A program made the position numbers and the translations under genes. From NCBI RefSeq assembly GCF_003669035.1, contig NZ_CP033070.1, positions 248,001 through 312,000 of the forward strand: a stretch of 64,000 bases of DNA, read 5' to 3'. This DNA is from Chryseobacterium sp. 3008163. Its GTDB lineage: Bacteria; Bacteroidota; Bacteroidia; Flavobacteriales; Weeksellaceae. This document shows, piece by piece, positions 55,331-63,800 of the stretch (position 1 is its first letter; the number at the start of each line of letters is the position of its first letter). A model generated the notes under the pieces. The model was given only the letters and a program-made list of their open reading frames with translations, ran no database searches and was not told the DNA's origin.

Positions 55331-57073
55331 CTATTTTGCATACTTTTCTAAATGTTTTTGATGTTGATATAAAATTGCATAGTCTTTCTGTGCATTAATA
55401 AGTTCTTCGTGAGTGCCCTGTTCTTTCACTTCTCCGTCTGACATATAATAAATATTATCAGAAAGTTTTACATTGGAAAGGCGGTGAGAAATAATGATAA
55501 TGGTTTTCTCGCATGAGATTTTACGAATCAATTTCATGATAATTTCTTCGCTTTCTTCATCGATGTTAGAAGTTGCTTCATCAAATATTAAAATTTCAGG
55601 ATCTTGAAGAAGGGTTCTTGCAATGGCAAGCCGCTGCTTTTGTCCTCCTGAAAAATTGCCGGCATTTTCAGAAAGATATGTTTCCAGCCCTTGTTGCTCA
55701 TAGAGAAAATCATAAAGATGTACGTCTCTCAACAAAGAATCTATCTCTTCATTGGTTGCATTTGGATTTGCTATATGTAAATTTTCTTTGACAGTTCCTT
55801 TAAAAAAATAAGGATTATGAGTCAGCATATTGATCGTCATCATGCGGTTTTCCGTGGTAAGAAACTTATTCTCAATTCCTCCAATAATTATTTTACCCTG
55901 ATAGCCAGTAACTGTTGCAATGAGTAAATTTGCAATTGTTGATTTTCCACATCCAGATTGCCCCACAATTGAAGTAATTTTTTTGTGAGGAAATTCCATA
56001 TTCAAATGACTTATGATTTTATTCTTATCATATGAAAAACTAACTTCTTTCAGTTGTATGTCATAATCCAAATTCTCTATTGTTTGATTTGCCTGAGTAT
56101 TCTCAGGAGCATCAAGAACATCCTTTATAAAAGTGCTAGCCCAGATTCCATTCATTGCAACATGAAATAATGAGCCCAAAATTCTTAATGGTACAAAGAA
56201 ATCATAACAGAGAAGAATAATAAAAAATACTGCCAGAAGACGTGTATCACCTTGTAAAACAAACATTGACATTTGATGATTTTTTAGTTGATACAAAGCT
56301 GTAACAATTCCGGCGGCAAGACCTCCAAATGCAATAATATCCATCATATTAATTGAATTAAGCTGCGATCTCAGCAGACTCATTGTCTTTTTACGAAAGT
56401 CTTCGGCTTTAAGATTCATTTGCAAATGTTTTTCTGCATCTAAATCATAACTTTTTAGCATGGTGAGGCCTTGTATATTATCTAAAAAAATGTGTCCAAG
56501 ACTAAAGTAGCTTTTCCAATATTTACCTAATATTTTTTTTGCTATCCTCAATCCAATCACTATCACTAATGGGATAATTGGTGATAGTAATAACAGAATA
56601 AGTGATGTTTTAATATTAATAAAAAAGCTGATCACAACCATTGTTAAAGTGGCCGCAATACTGTAAAACAACTGAGGCATAAAACCTGAATAATACGTTT
56701 GCAGTTGCTCAATACCCTCCCCGGCAAGCTGCATAATTTTGGAGGTAGAAATTTTCTGATTATAAGAAGGTCCAATCGAAATAATCTTTTTGAAAAATTT
56801 TTGGCGTAGGTCTATTTTAACGCTTTCTGATAATTGATGTCCGTAAAGTTCAGCCCTTCTTTCAAATAAAAATTTGACCAACCAAAAACTCAGTACCGAG
56901 ATAAAATATAAAAAATAATTAGGAGGTTGACCAATAAACAAATCATTTAAAAGCCGTGCAACTGAAAAAGAAATTAGAATGTTCATCAACAAAGCAAACC
57001 ATCGAAAAAGAACGTTCAACAGAATATTCTTCTTAGTTCCCTGTACATAATGTAAAAGTTCTGAATTAAGCAT
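55331..57073 (-). CDS. ABC transporter permease/ATPase, CydD-like
   Basis: From the ATG at 57073 the product is about 580 residues with six transmembrane helices, Walker A GQSGCGKST near residue 370, signature FSGGQKQRL and Walker B ILIFDEATSNID, then the H-loop IISHRL. The longer frame starting at 57148 is rejected because it would place the 20-bp operator at 57098 inside the coding region. The half transporter pairs with the following cydC-like gene. Genes of cytochrome bd are not in the window, so heme or siderophore transport remains an alternative. Confidence 0.8.
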   Translation of the reverse strand: MLNSELLHYVQGTKKNILLNVLFRWFALLMNILISFSVARLLNDLFIGQPPNYFLYFISVLSFWLVKFLFERRAELYGHQLSESVKIDLRQKFFKKIISIGPSYNQKISTSKIMQLAGEGIEQLQTYYSGFMPQLFYSIAATLTMVVISFFINIKTSLILLLLSPIIPLVIVIGLRIAKKILGKYWKSYFSLGHIFLDNIQGLTMLKSYDLDAEKHLQMNLKAEDFRKKTMSLLRSQLNSINMMDIIAFGGLAAGIVTALYQLKNHQMSMFVLQGDTRLLAVFFIILLCYDFFVPLRILGSLFHVAMNGIWASTFIKDVLDAPENTQANQTIENLDYDIQLKEVSFSYDKNKIISHLNMEFPHKKITSIVGQSGCGKSTIANLLIATVTGYQGKIIIGGIENKFLTTENRMMTINMLTHNPYFFKGTVKENLHIANPNATNEEIDSLLRDVHLYDFLYEQQGLETYLSENAGNFSGGQKQRLAIARTLLQDPEILIFDEATSNIDEESEEIIMKLIRKISCEKTIIIISHRLSNVKLSDNIYYMSDGEVKEQGTHEELINAQKDYAILYQHQKHLEKYAK

Positions 57074-57097
57074 ATAATGAAGTTTTAAATTAATAGT

Positions 57098-57117
57098 ATA
57101 AGACCTTTTTATCTTAT
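57098..57117 (-). promoter_or_regulatory. Palindromic operator upstream of cydD
   Basis: ATAAGATAAAAAGGTCTTAT, read on the minus strand, differs by one base from the narK operator at 48896. The arms are perfect (ATAAGA/TCTTAT) with an eight-base centre. It ends 24 bases before the cydD start. Confidence 0.7.
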
Positions 57118-57319
57118 TTTTTATATTAGTTAAGTTTTTTCCATACATTCAAATATTGAATCAGAAACAACAACATATTTCATAATGCTTTATTTCATCA
57201 ATATGTCTGATAACAAAATTCAATTTCAATAGTAAGCTGATTACTTAAAGATTTTGTAATTTTATCACTATTTTTTTGGGTAGAAATATTCAAAAAACAT
57301 TTTTAAATAATTATTATAA

Positions 57320-57760
57320 ATGCTAATATTTTCTTATACCTGTCAATACGCTATTAAAGCCTGCATTGTTCTTGCTACAGAAAGAAAAAAGATAGGTATC
57401 ATTGATATTTCTGAGCAAATAGGTACCCCAACATATTTCACCTCTAAAATCTTACAACAGCTCACTAAAAAACAGTTGATCTCTTCAGGAAAAGGAAAAG
57501 GAGGAGGATTCTATCTAACAGATGAGCAATTTGAAAATCTTACCATTCAAGATATCTACGAGAATTTTGAAGGTAAAGAAGTTCTCACTTCTTGTCTTTT
57601 GGGTTTAAAACACTGCAGCGGTGAAAACCCTTGTCCTATTCATCATCTTGCAGTTGCAGTAAGAGAAAAGGTCCTTATTATGTTCCAATATAAAATTAAA
57701 GATTTGAAAGATTTGGGAAGTGTATTTCAAATTATGAGTCAACCTCCTGAATTACTGTAA
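57320..57760 (+). CDS. Rrf2-family transcriptional regulator, NsrR/IscR-like
   Basis: The 146-residue protein has an N-terminal winged helix (DISEQIGTPTYFTSKILQQL, then SGKGKGGGFYLTD), the Rrf2 fold. A cysteine-rich loop follows at about 92-106 (TSCLLGLKHCSGENPCPIH) with three Cys spaced x6 and x5, suitable for an iron-sulfur cluster. NsrR proteins release DNA on NO exposure. It is divergent from cydDC, separated by about 245 bases, and is the best candidate reader of the palindromes at 48896 and 57098. Confidence 0.85.
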   Translation: MLIFSYTCQYAIKACIVLATERKKIGIIDISEQIGTPTYFTSKILQQLTKKQLISSGKGKGGGFYLTDEQFENLTIQDIYENFEGKEVLTSCLLGLKHCSGENPCPIHHLAVAVREKVLIMFQYKIKDLKDLGSVFQIMSQPPELL

Positions 57761-57775
57761 TTTTTTTATATTAAA

Positions 57776-58984
57776 TTATTTATTTTCAATTTTTAAAGAT
57801 CGTATAAAAGTTAGGATTGAAATCATTATAACAACCGAAGCAAAGAGCAGCCAATATTTTGAGCTTAAAAAAGGAATGTAGAATATTGAAAAAATTCCGG
57901 ATAAAGCTAAGATAAATTCGTTGCAAATAATTCCGAAAACCATTAATAACACACTGAATTTTAATACGAGATTTAGTTTTATCATTCTATTCTGCAAAAT
58001 TCTCCAAACCAAAAATAGACTAACTCCCATCAATAAAACCAAATGCAGATAAGCTATAACAATGTTAATATTGCTAAAAGCAAAAATTCCTAAACTTGGA
58101 ATTACCGATAAACTTTGAAGAATAAATTTTAGAATAAAAGCAAAACCAAAAACACAAAGAAGAAGTTTCTGTATAAAATTTTGACGCTTAAAAATATTCG
58201 TTTTTCTTATCCAATTCAAAAATGGAATTGCGCCGAAGAATTGAATTACGGAAATCAAGACAAAAAATCCATATAAAACTGAGTTCATTTCAATCCATAA
58301 AACGGACAATCCGTAACCGAAAAAACATCCGAAAAACAAAAGATAGAAAATGGTTTTGTTGAGTTTTTCCTTGATTTCAATTCCGATTTTTTTTAATGAA
58401 ATCAACAATAATCCGATGCAGGAAAACAGGAAAAATCCGTTGTATTGATAATGCAAATAAAAGTAAGTGGAAGCTCGAAACAGAACATCAAACTCTTCTT
58501 TCTTGCTAGAAAAATACGCCAATCCGAAAATCCCGATTGCTGAAAATGTGGCAAAAAAAGCGCCTGATTTCAACCAGATAATTTCAGGATTTTCATTCGA
58601 TTTTGTATCAATTAACAAAAAAATAAAATATGCAAACCCAGTAAACAAAGCAATCGACGCAAAGACAATCGACAACCAAAAATAGCCTCCATAAAGAAAT
58701 GTAAACAACATTCCGTAGGAACCAATTTGATTGTAAATCATTAAATATTGATATTTCGCAAGATTGATTTTCTTGAAATTTTCACTTAAATATTTCGTCA
58801 CAAAAAGAAAAATTCCCGCCGAAACCCAACCATAAAATGCAAAATGTGAATGCGATTCCTGCATAAATTTATGATTAAACCCAGACAAAGAAAAAGCCAT
58901 ATTGTAGCGCATCATCACACCGACGGCCGATACAACGAAGAAATTGAAAACGCAGATTTTTAACCAAAAATTAAAGTTTTTCAT
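57776..58984 (-). CDS. Polytopic membrane protein, remotely like heme-copper oxidase subunit I
   Basis: The 402-residue product has 11-12 hydrophobic helices and several histidines placed within them: ESHSHFAFYGWVSAGIF near residue 45, FYLHYQYNGFFLF near 175, and AYLHLVLLMGVSLF near 315. H-x-H followed by F-Y-G-W is similar to the first heme-binding helix of heme-copper oxidases and NnrS-like proteins. It lies 33 bases after hmuV on the same strand, so it is probably in the heme operon, where heme binding is plausible. The exact family is not recognised. Confidence 0.65.
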   Translation of the reverse strand: MKNFNFWLKICVFNFFVVSAVGVMMRYNMAFSLSGFNHKFMQESHSHFAFYGWVSAGIFLFVTKYLSENFKKINLAKYQYLMIYNQIGSYGMLFTFLYGGYFWLSIVFASIALFTGFAYFIFLLIDTKSNENPEIIWLKSGAFFATFSAIGIFGLAYFSSKKEEFDVLFRASTYFYLHYQYNGFFLFSCIGLLLISLKKIGIEIKEKLNKTIFYLLFFGCFFGYGLSVLWIEMNSVLYGFFVLISVIQFFGAIPFLNWIRKTNIFKRQNFIQKLLLCVFGFAFILKFILQSLSVIPSLGIFAFSNINIVIAYLHLVLLMGVSLFLVWRILQNRMIKLNLVLKFSVLLMVFGIICNEFILALSGIFSIFYIPFLSSKYWLLFASVVIMISILTFIRSLKIENK

Positions 58985-59017
58985 TTCTTATTCAGTACTA
59001 TTTCTCAAAGTTAAAAA

Positions 59018-59353
59018 TTACTCCGGAACATAAATAATTTCACCATTTTCCAGCTCATACGCGATTCCGATTTTCTTGCCTTTTTTGTCAGACGATTTTT
59101 TGTCTTCAGATGGTGTATATTTATTAATTTTTCCGCCTTCTTTGGTGATGATTTCCATATTATCTTTACCCGGATTTTTCACAACGGTGAAATCTTCTTT
59201 TGTGAAAACTTCCGACATATTCATATTCATCACCATTGCAACCATCAGAGCCACAGAGAAAACCATCGCAACATCAAAAAGATTTACAATCACACTCAAC
59301 GGATCAACATCCTCTTCTACCCGAAATTTAGACATGCGTCTTTTTCTTCTCAT
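59018..59353 (-). CDS. hmuV: DUF2149 protein, HmuV-type
   Basis: The 111-residue product has a basic N terminus, the DUF2149 opening DVDPLSVIVNLFDVAMVFSVALMVAMV with one transmembrane helix, and a periplasmic domain ending GIAYELENGEIIYVPE. It resembles ExbD-like partners of the MotA/TolQ channel encoded two bases upstream. In Porphyromonas the gene set hmuSTUV has the same order. It should use the proton gradient together with HmuU to drive heme processing or uptake. Confidence 0.85.
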   Translation of the reverse strand: MRRKRRMSKFRVEEDVDPLSVIVNLFDVAMVFSVALMVAMVMNMNMSEVFTKEDFTVVKNPGKDNMEIITKEGGKINKYTPSEDKKSSDKKGKKIGIAYELENGEIIYVPE

Positions 59354-59355
59354 TT

Positions 59356-59949
59356 CTACAAATCTTGGGTTAAAACTTGGGCAACATAATCCAAATTATT
59401 GGTTTCTTTGGCATACCATCTTTGCTTGAATTGCAAAGTCACCAAACCGACTGCACTCACCACCAAACCGACAACCGTGGTCGCAAAAACCACTTGCATA
59501 TTGTACGCCATACCAGAAATATCGCCCGAAGACAAACCAACCAAAGCGGGACTCATCGCTATCAAAGTTCCAATCAAACCCAAAACAGGTCCTAATTTTG
59601 CCAAAAGTTTGGAAACCGCAATGTCTTTTTCCGCTTCACCTTCAAAATTTGAAATCAAAAAATCAGAATAAGTAACATCCGGACGATGCGTGAGCAAATC
59701 TCTTAAATATTTAATATACAAAGAATTATCTTTTTTCGGCAAATTGTTTCTCAGATTTTCTGAGGTTTCAGAACTTAATGTTTTGATAGACAAATCCAGC
59801 AATTTGTCGTTTTTCTGTTTCGTGATAAACTGGTTGTAAAAACTGCCCGTAAGCAATAAAGATCGTACAAATAAAATCAGCAAAATGATGATATCGGGAA
59901 TCAGCAAACTGTTGGCGACCCAAAAAAGTACTTTAGAAATTGTTTCCAT
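59356..59949 (-). CDS. hmuU: MotA/TolQ/ExbB proton channel family protein, HmuU-type
   Basis: The 197-residue protein has three transmembrane helices. The last two flank the conserved channel text KLGPVLGLIGTLIAMSPALVGLSSGDISG and VVFATTVVGLVVSAVGLVT. This is the ExbB/TolQ signature. It ends two bases before hmuV. A 157-base gap with a repeat element separates it from hmuT upstream. Confidence 0.88.
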   Translation of the reverse strand: METISKVLFWVANSLLIPDIIILLILFVRSLLLTGSFYNQFITKQKNDKLLDLSIKTLSSETSENLRNNLPKKDNSLYIKYLRDLLTHRPDVTYSDFLISNFEGEAEKDIAVSKLLAKLGPVLGLIGTLIAMSPALVGLSSGDISGMAYNMQVVFATTVVGLVVSAVGLVTLQFKQRWYAKETNNLDYVAQVLTQDL

Positions 59950-60034
59950 TTTCGTTTTATTCTATTATTTTTTTAAATTATTTTTATGATTTGGGCAGCT
60001 ATTTGACTACGTCGAAAGCAATTTTATATTTACT

Positions 60035-60135
60035 TTTTATGGCAGCTTTTACGCCTTCCACTCCCGCTTTTTTGCTCGTCATTCCTCCTCACAAAAAGAG
60101 CTCCATTCAAGTCGGGCTGCGAGCAATTCTCTGTT
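60035..60135. repeat. GC-richer intergenic element between hmuT and hmuU
   Basis: The element is less AT-rich than its surroundings and contains inverted arms TTGCTCG (60072-60078) and CGAGCAA (60120-60126) around CTCCTCACAAAAAGAGCTCC. Its text resembles dispersed intergenic repeats remembered from Chryseobacterium genomes, but this could not be searched. It overlaps the last 29 bases of the hmuT frame, so the final residues of HmuT come from the element. Confidence 0.4.
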
Positions 60136-60823
60136 CCAGACTATGGTTTCCGAAAAAATTTCCACCAGATTTTATTAATGAAAAATCCTGCAAAAATAAA
60201 AATCCAAACAACCCAAAAGTAAATCCTAACCTTTGGAAATTCAGAGGTTCATCTACTGCAACATAAACCATTTTTCCACTTGTTGTGACGATTAATCCAA
60301 GAATTGCAACAAACAAACTCATCAAAAAATGAATCTCCAATCTCAAATCTTTTTCAGGAACCAAATAGCGAATTCCGAAACTTAAACCGATTATCAAAAC
60401 AATGACAATCACAGCAAAAAGCATCGATAAAACTTCAAAATCAAAACCTGTAAAAGTGAAAAAACTTTGTGTCAGGAGGTACAACAAAACAGGAAAAATC
60501 AACAAACCGGGATAAAATTTCAAAACCGAATTCCATTTGCTTTGTTTTCCATTCATATATTCCAGCAAAGCCGTAAAACAAAAACTGAGGCAAATTGCAG
60601 ATTCCAGCGTTACCAAAATCGCAATATTGCTGAGAATCTCTGTATTTTGAAGATATTCTTTCATTTTCACCTGCGACTGTTCTATCGCAAAAGGATAGAC
60701 AAAAAATAGAAATCCGCCGGCTAAAATCGCCATTACCAAAATCTGCCAGAATTTCCAAAAACTCAATTTCAGCAGTGTGTTGATGATGATGAAGAGAATC
60801 AATATGTCGATGATGATGTTCAT
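60107..60823 (-). CDS. hmuT: Integral membrane protein, HmuT-type
   Basis: The 238-residue product has six or seven hydrophobic helices (IIIDILILFIIINTLL, ILVMAILAGGFLFFVYPF, ICLSFCFTALLEY, VLSMLFAVIVIVLIIG and others). No enzymatic motif is visible. It starts three bases after the hmuS stop and precedes hmuU and hmuV, matching the hmuSTUV order. The last residues (LEQRIARSPT) are encoded by the repeat element at 60035-60135, so the natural C terminus may be slightly altered. Confidence 0.75.
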   Translation of the reverse strand: MNIIIDILILFIIINTLLKLSFWKFWQILVMAILAGGFLFFVYPFAIEQSQVKMKEYLQNTEILSNIAILVTLESAICLSFCFTALLEYMNGKQSKWNSVLKFYPGLLIFPVLLYLLTQSFFTFTGFDFEVLSMLFAVIVIVLIIGLSFGIRYLVPEKDLRLEIHFLMSLFVAILGLIVTTSGKMVYVAVDEPLNFQRLGFTFGLFGFLFLQDFSLIKSGGNFFGNHSLEQRIARSPT

Positions 60824-60826
60824 AGA

Positions 60827-63800
60827 TTATTGTTCGTTTTTTCTTCTTTTTCTTAAAACAAAAATCAAAATTCCGAATAAAATCACAACCACAGCTCCGA
60901 TGAAAACGCCGTTAAGTTCAGTTTTTTCCTGTTGATCTGCAGTTTGTCTTTCTTCTTTTTTAAGAACTTTTCCGTCTTTAGAAATTTTCCCATCGTTCAC
61001 GCCTTCTTTCATTTCCCGAATCTGTTCTTTATAAATTTTCGCATCTTCAGGAGAGCTGTTTTTAGAAATATAATCCTGTAATTTTGTATTGTCTCCAGCA
61101 AAACCTCCAGGTTCTGCGCCAAATTCTTTTACCAGTTTCGTATGAAGCGAAGCAAGACCTTTCAATTGTTCTGCATTGGCTTTCCACATTCCTTTTCGGG
61201 AAGTTTCCAGCATTACGGCTGTCATTTCTTGCAAAGTGGCAGGATTTTCTTTCGTAAAAAATTCTTTCACGCCAAGATTATGAACGTCATTCATATAAGT
61301 ATCATAGATTTCGTTCCACATTTCATTGTCAATAACTTCTGGTCTGGTTGCGTTCCAGCCGTAAGTATTGGTCACGATTTCTGTAATTTGCGATGCGCTG
61401 GAAGCTTTTCCTTTCATCACCTCATTAATATAAGTCGGGTTGAAAATCGTTGCTCTGGCTTCCACACCAATTGCTTCTTTCAGTTCCTGCATTCTCATAT
61501 TATTTCGGTTTCGGTAATCTGCCAAATATGCGTCAGGATCTTTGCCCGTCACTTCTTTGATTGCCGTGTTCATTCCGCCCATAAATTCGTAAACGTGGTC
61601 CAAACTTATTGCGCCCCAAGTATTATTTTGACGAGGCTGAATAATGACATCCGTATTTTTAAGCGCCGCTCTCAACATTCCTTCGCTGTATTTTCCCCAA
61701 TCTTTTTCCTGTCCGTAAGTTGCGCCCATATTGTAAATATATTGGTCGGCGATTTCCTTTTGGGAAGTCCATTTATCTCCTGCTGTAATCAGTTCTTTGA
61801 TTCCTGTATCGTATCTTCCCTGCAAACCTCCGAAAATCCTTTGCTTCGACATTTCCCGCGCATCTTTTGGTGGAACTCCGTTGGCTACCAATTGTTTTTC
61901 AATATCTAAAGTTCCTTTATTAACTTGATTTTCAAAACCTTCATCTTTTGCATTCGCTGCTAATTCGATGGCTTTAGAAATTAAGAATAATCGTGAAGCC
62001 GCCAAATCTCTAAACTGACCAGAAGTCTGAATAATCACATCAATTCTTGGTCTTCCCAATTGTTTTGATGGAATCAATCTCACATCCGAAACTCTACCGT
62101 AAGTATCTCTCACAGGCTCGGTTCCCAACATGTATAAAACCTGCGCAATGGAAACACCTTCCGTTTCTACAAACTCACTGCTCCAAAATGTATAACAGAT
62201 TTTTTTAGGAAATTCTTTATGTTTTTTCTTGTATTCGTCCAGTGTTTTTTGAGCTAAAGTCACGCCTCTGTCCCATGCAATTTCTGACGGCGTAGATTCT
62301 GCATTTACGGAATATAAATTATGCCCAGTTGGAACAGCATTCGGATTTGCAACTGCGTCTCCGCCAGAAGAAGGCGCAATGTAACCGCCGGATAAAGCGT
62401 TTAGCAAAGTCTGCAATTCAAATTCAGGGCTTTTTAGAAGATTTTCTTTGTAGCGCAAAACATTGGTCAAAGTTCTGTCGATTTCCAAAATTGCCCTCGC
62501 TTTATCCTTCATCGCTTTTGGAATTTCAGGTTTTTTGGAATCTGCAAAAGATGGCTTTCCTGATGGTTTTTCAGCATTTGGTTTTCCTGAATATTTCTGA
62601 TTTCCGGATTTTGCAAAGTCTGGTTTTTGACCTTTCATTTTACTTAAATTCGGTTTTCCTTTTCCTGATTTTTTATCTAAAAACGCAGGTCGCATTTTTG
62701 GAGGATTCAAAAGCAATTTGGATTTTTCTAATTCATCCATTTTAACACCAGCAACAGAGCTTACAAATTCTGGAGAAACTTGTTTTCCATTTAAAATTTG
62801 ATTCACTAAAACTTTCGCAGGATTCAAATATTTTTGATTAAAAAAAGCTTTATTTTTCAGTTGAATATCCGTTACTTTTCCATTCATTTTATCCAATGAA
62901 GCTAAACTGTAAGCAATTGGATCTGCGCTCATCGCCAAAACGGTAGAATTTATTTTTTCTGATTTATAAGCTTGTCCAGCAACATAAAATTCACCATTGA
63001 TTTTTTCCGTAGAAACTTCTTCAGCAAAATTATCCAGCTTTTCGATTTCCATTTCAGAATAAGGTTTTGTGAGAATACTGTCTAATCTCAAACTTCTGTG
63101 AAGTCCCATTTTAACAGCCATTTTCTTAACCTCGATAGAAATTTCAGGTTTATTTTTAGCATCCGTTTTATGATAAAATCTAATCTTGTCTTGCAAACTT
63201 CGGAAGTAATTTCGCATATCGCTTTCTACAAAAGCTGGCGTTAAATAAGAAATCGTTGTTGCATAAGTTCTTCGTTTAGCCATCATACTTTCGCCGATAT
63301 TTCCAATCGTGTAATAGTAAAAATGAGGAATCGTTCCGACCAAAATATCGCCCCAATCGTTTCCGGAAAGAGCAACTTGTTTGTCTGGCGTAAATTCTAA
63401 ACTTCCGTGCGTCCCGAAATGAAGCATTGCATCTGCTTTAAACTCTTTCTGAGCCCAAAGATAAGCGCCCAAATAAGCGTGAGTTGGAGGTTCTTTTACG
63501 CCGTGAGTAATTTTAAATTCATCATCACCAATCGCTGCAGATGGTTGTGGAAGCAATGCTATGTTACCAAAACGAACCGCAGAAATTGCGAGATAAGATT
63601 TTTCGTTTTGATTGACATTCATAAAATCTCCCGGTGCAGAACCATATTTTTTGATGACATCATCATAGGATTTTTTGCTTAATGAAGATTTCAGCCAAGA
63701 ATCATATTTCGAAGATTCTATCAAAGTCGGTTTTCCATTTTTCACAAATTCCTCGAAATGACCTTTCGCTTTTGGACTGAAAATACTCCCTTGTTTTTGA

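Noticed and set aside
57074..57148. Longer start for the CydD-like protein
   Set aside because: It would put the 20-bp operator at 57098 within the coding region, and the N terminus it adds is not typical for the family.
61142..61909. 255-codon plus-strand open frame inside hmuS
   Set aside because: It is antisense to the conserved CobN-like gene, has a Cys/Phe/His-rich composition unlike any protein family, and disappears as a candidate once hmuS is accepted.
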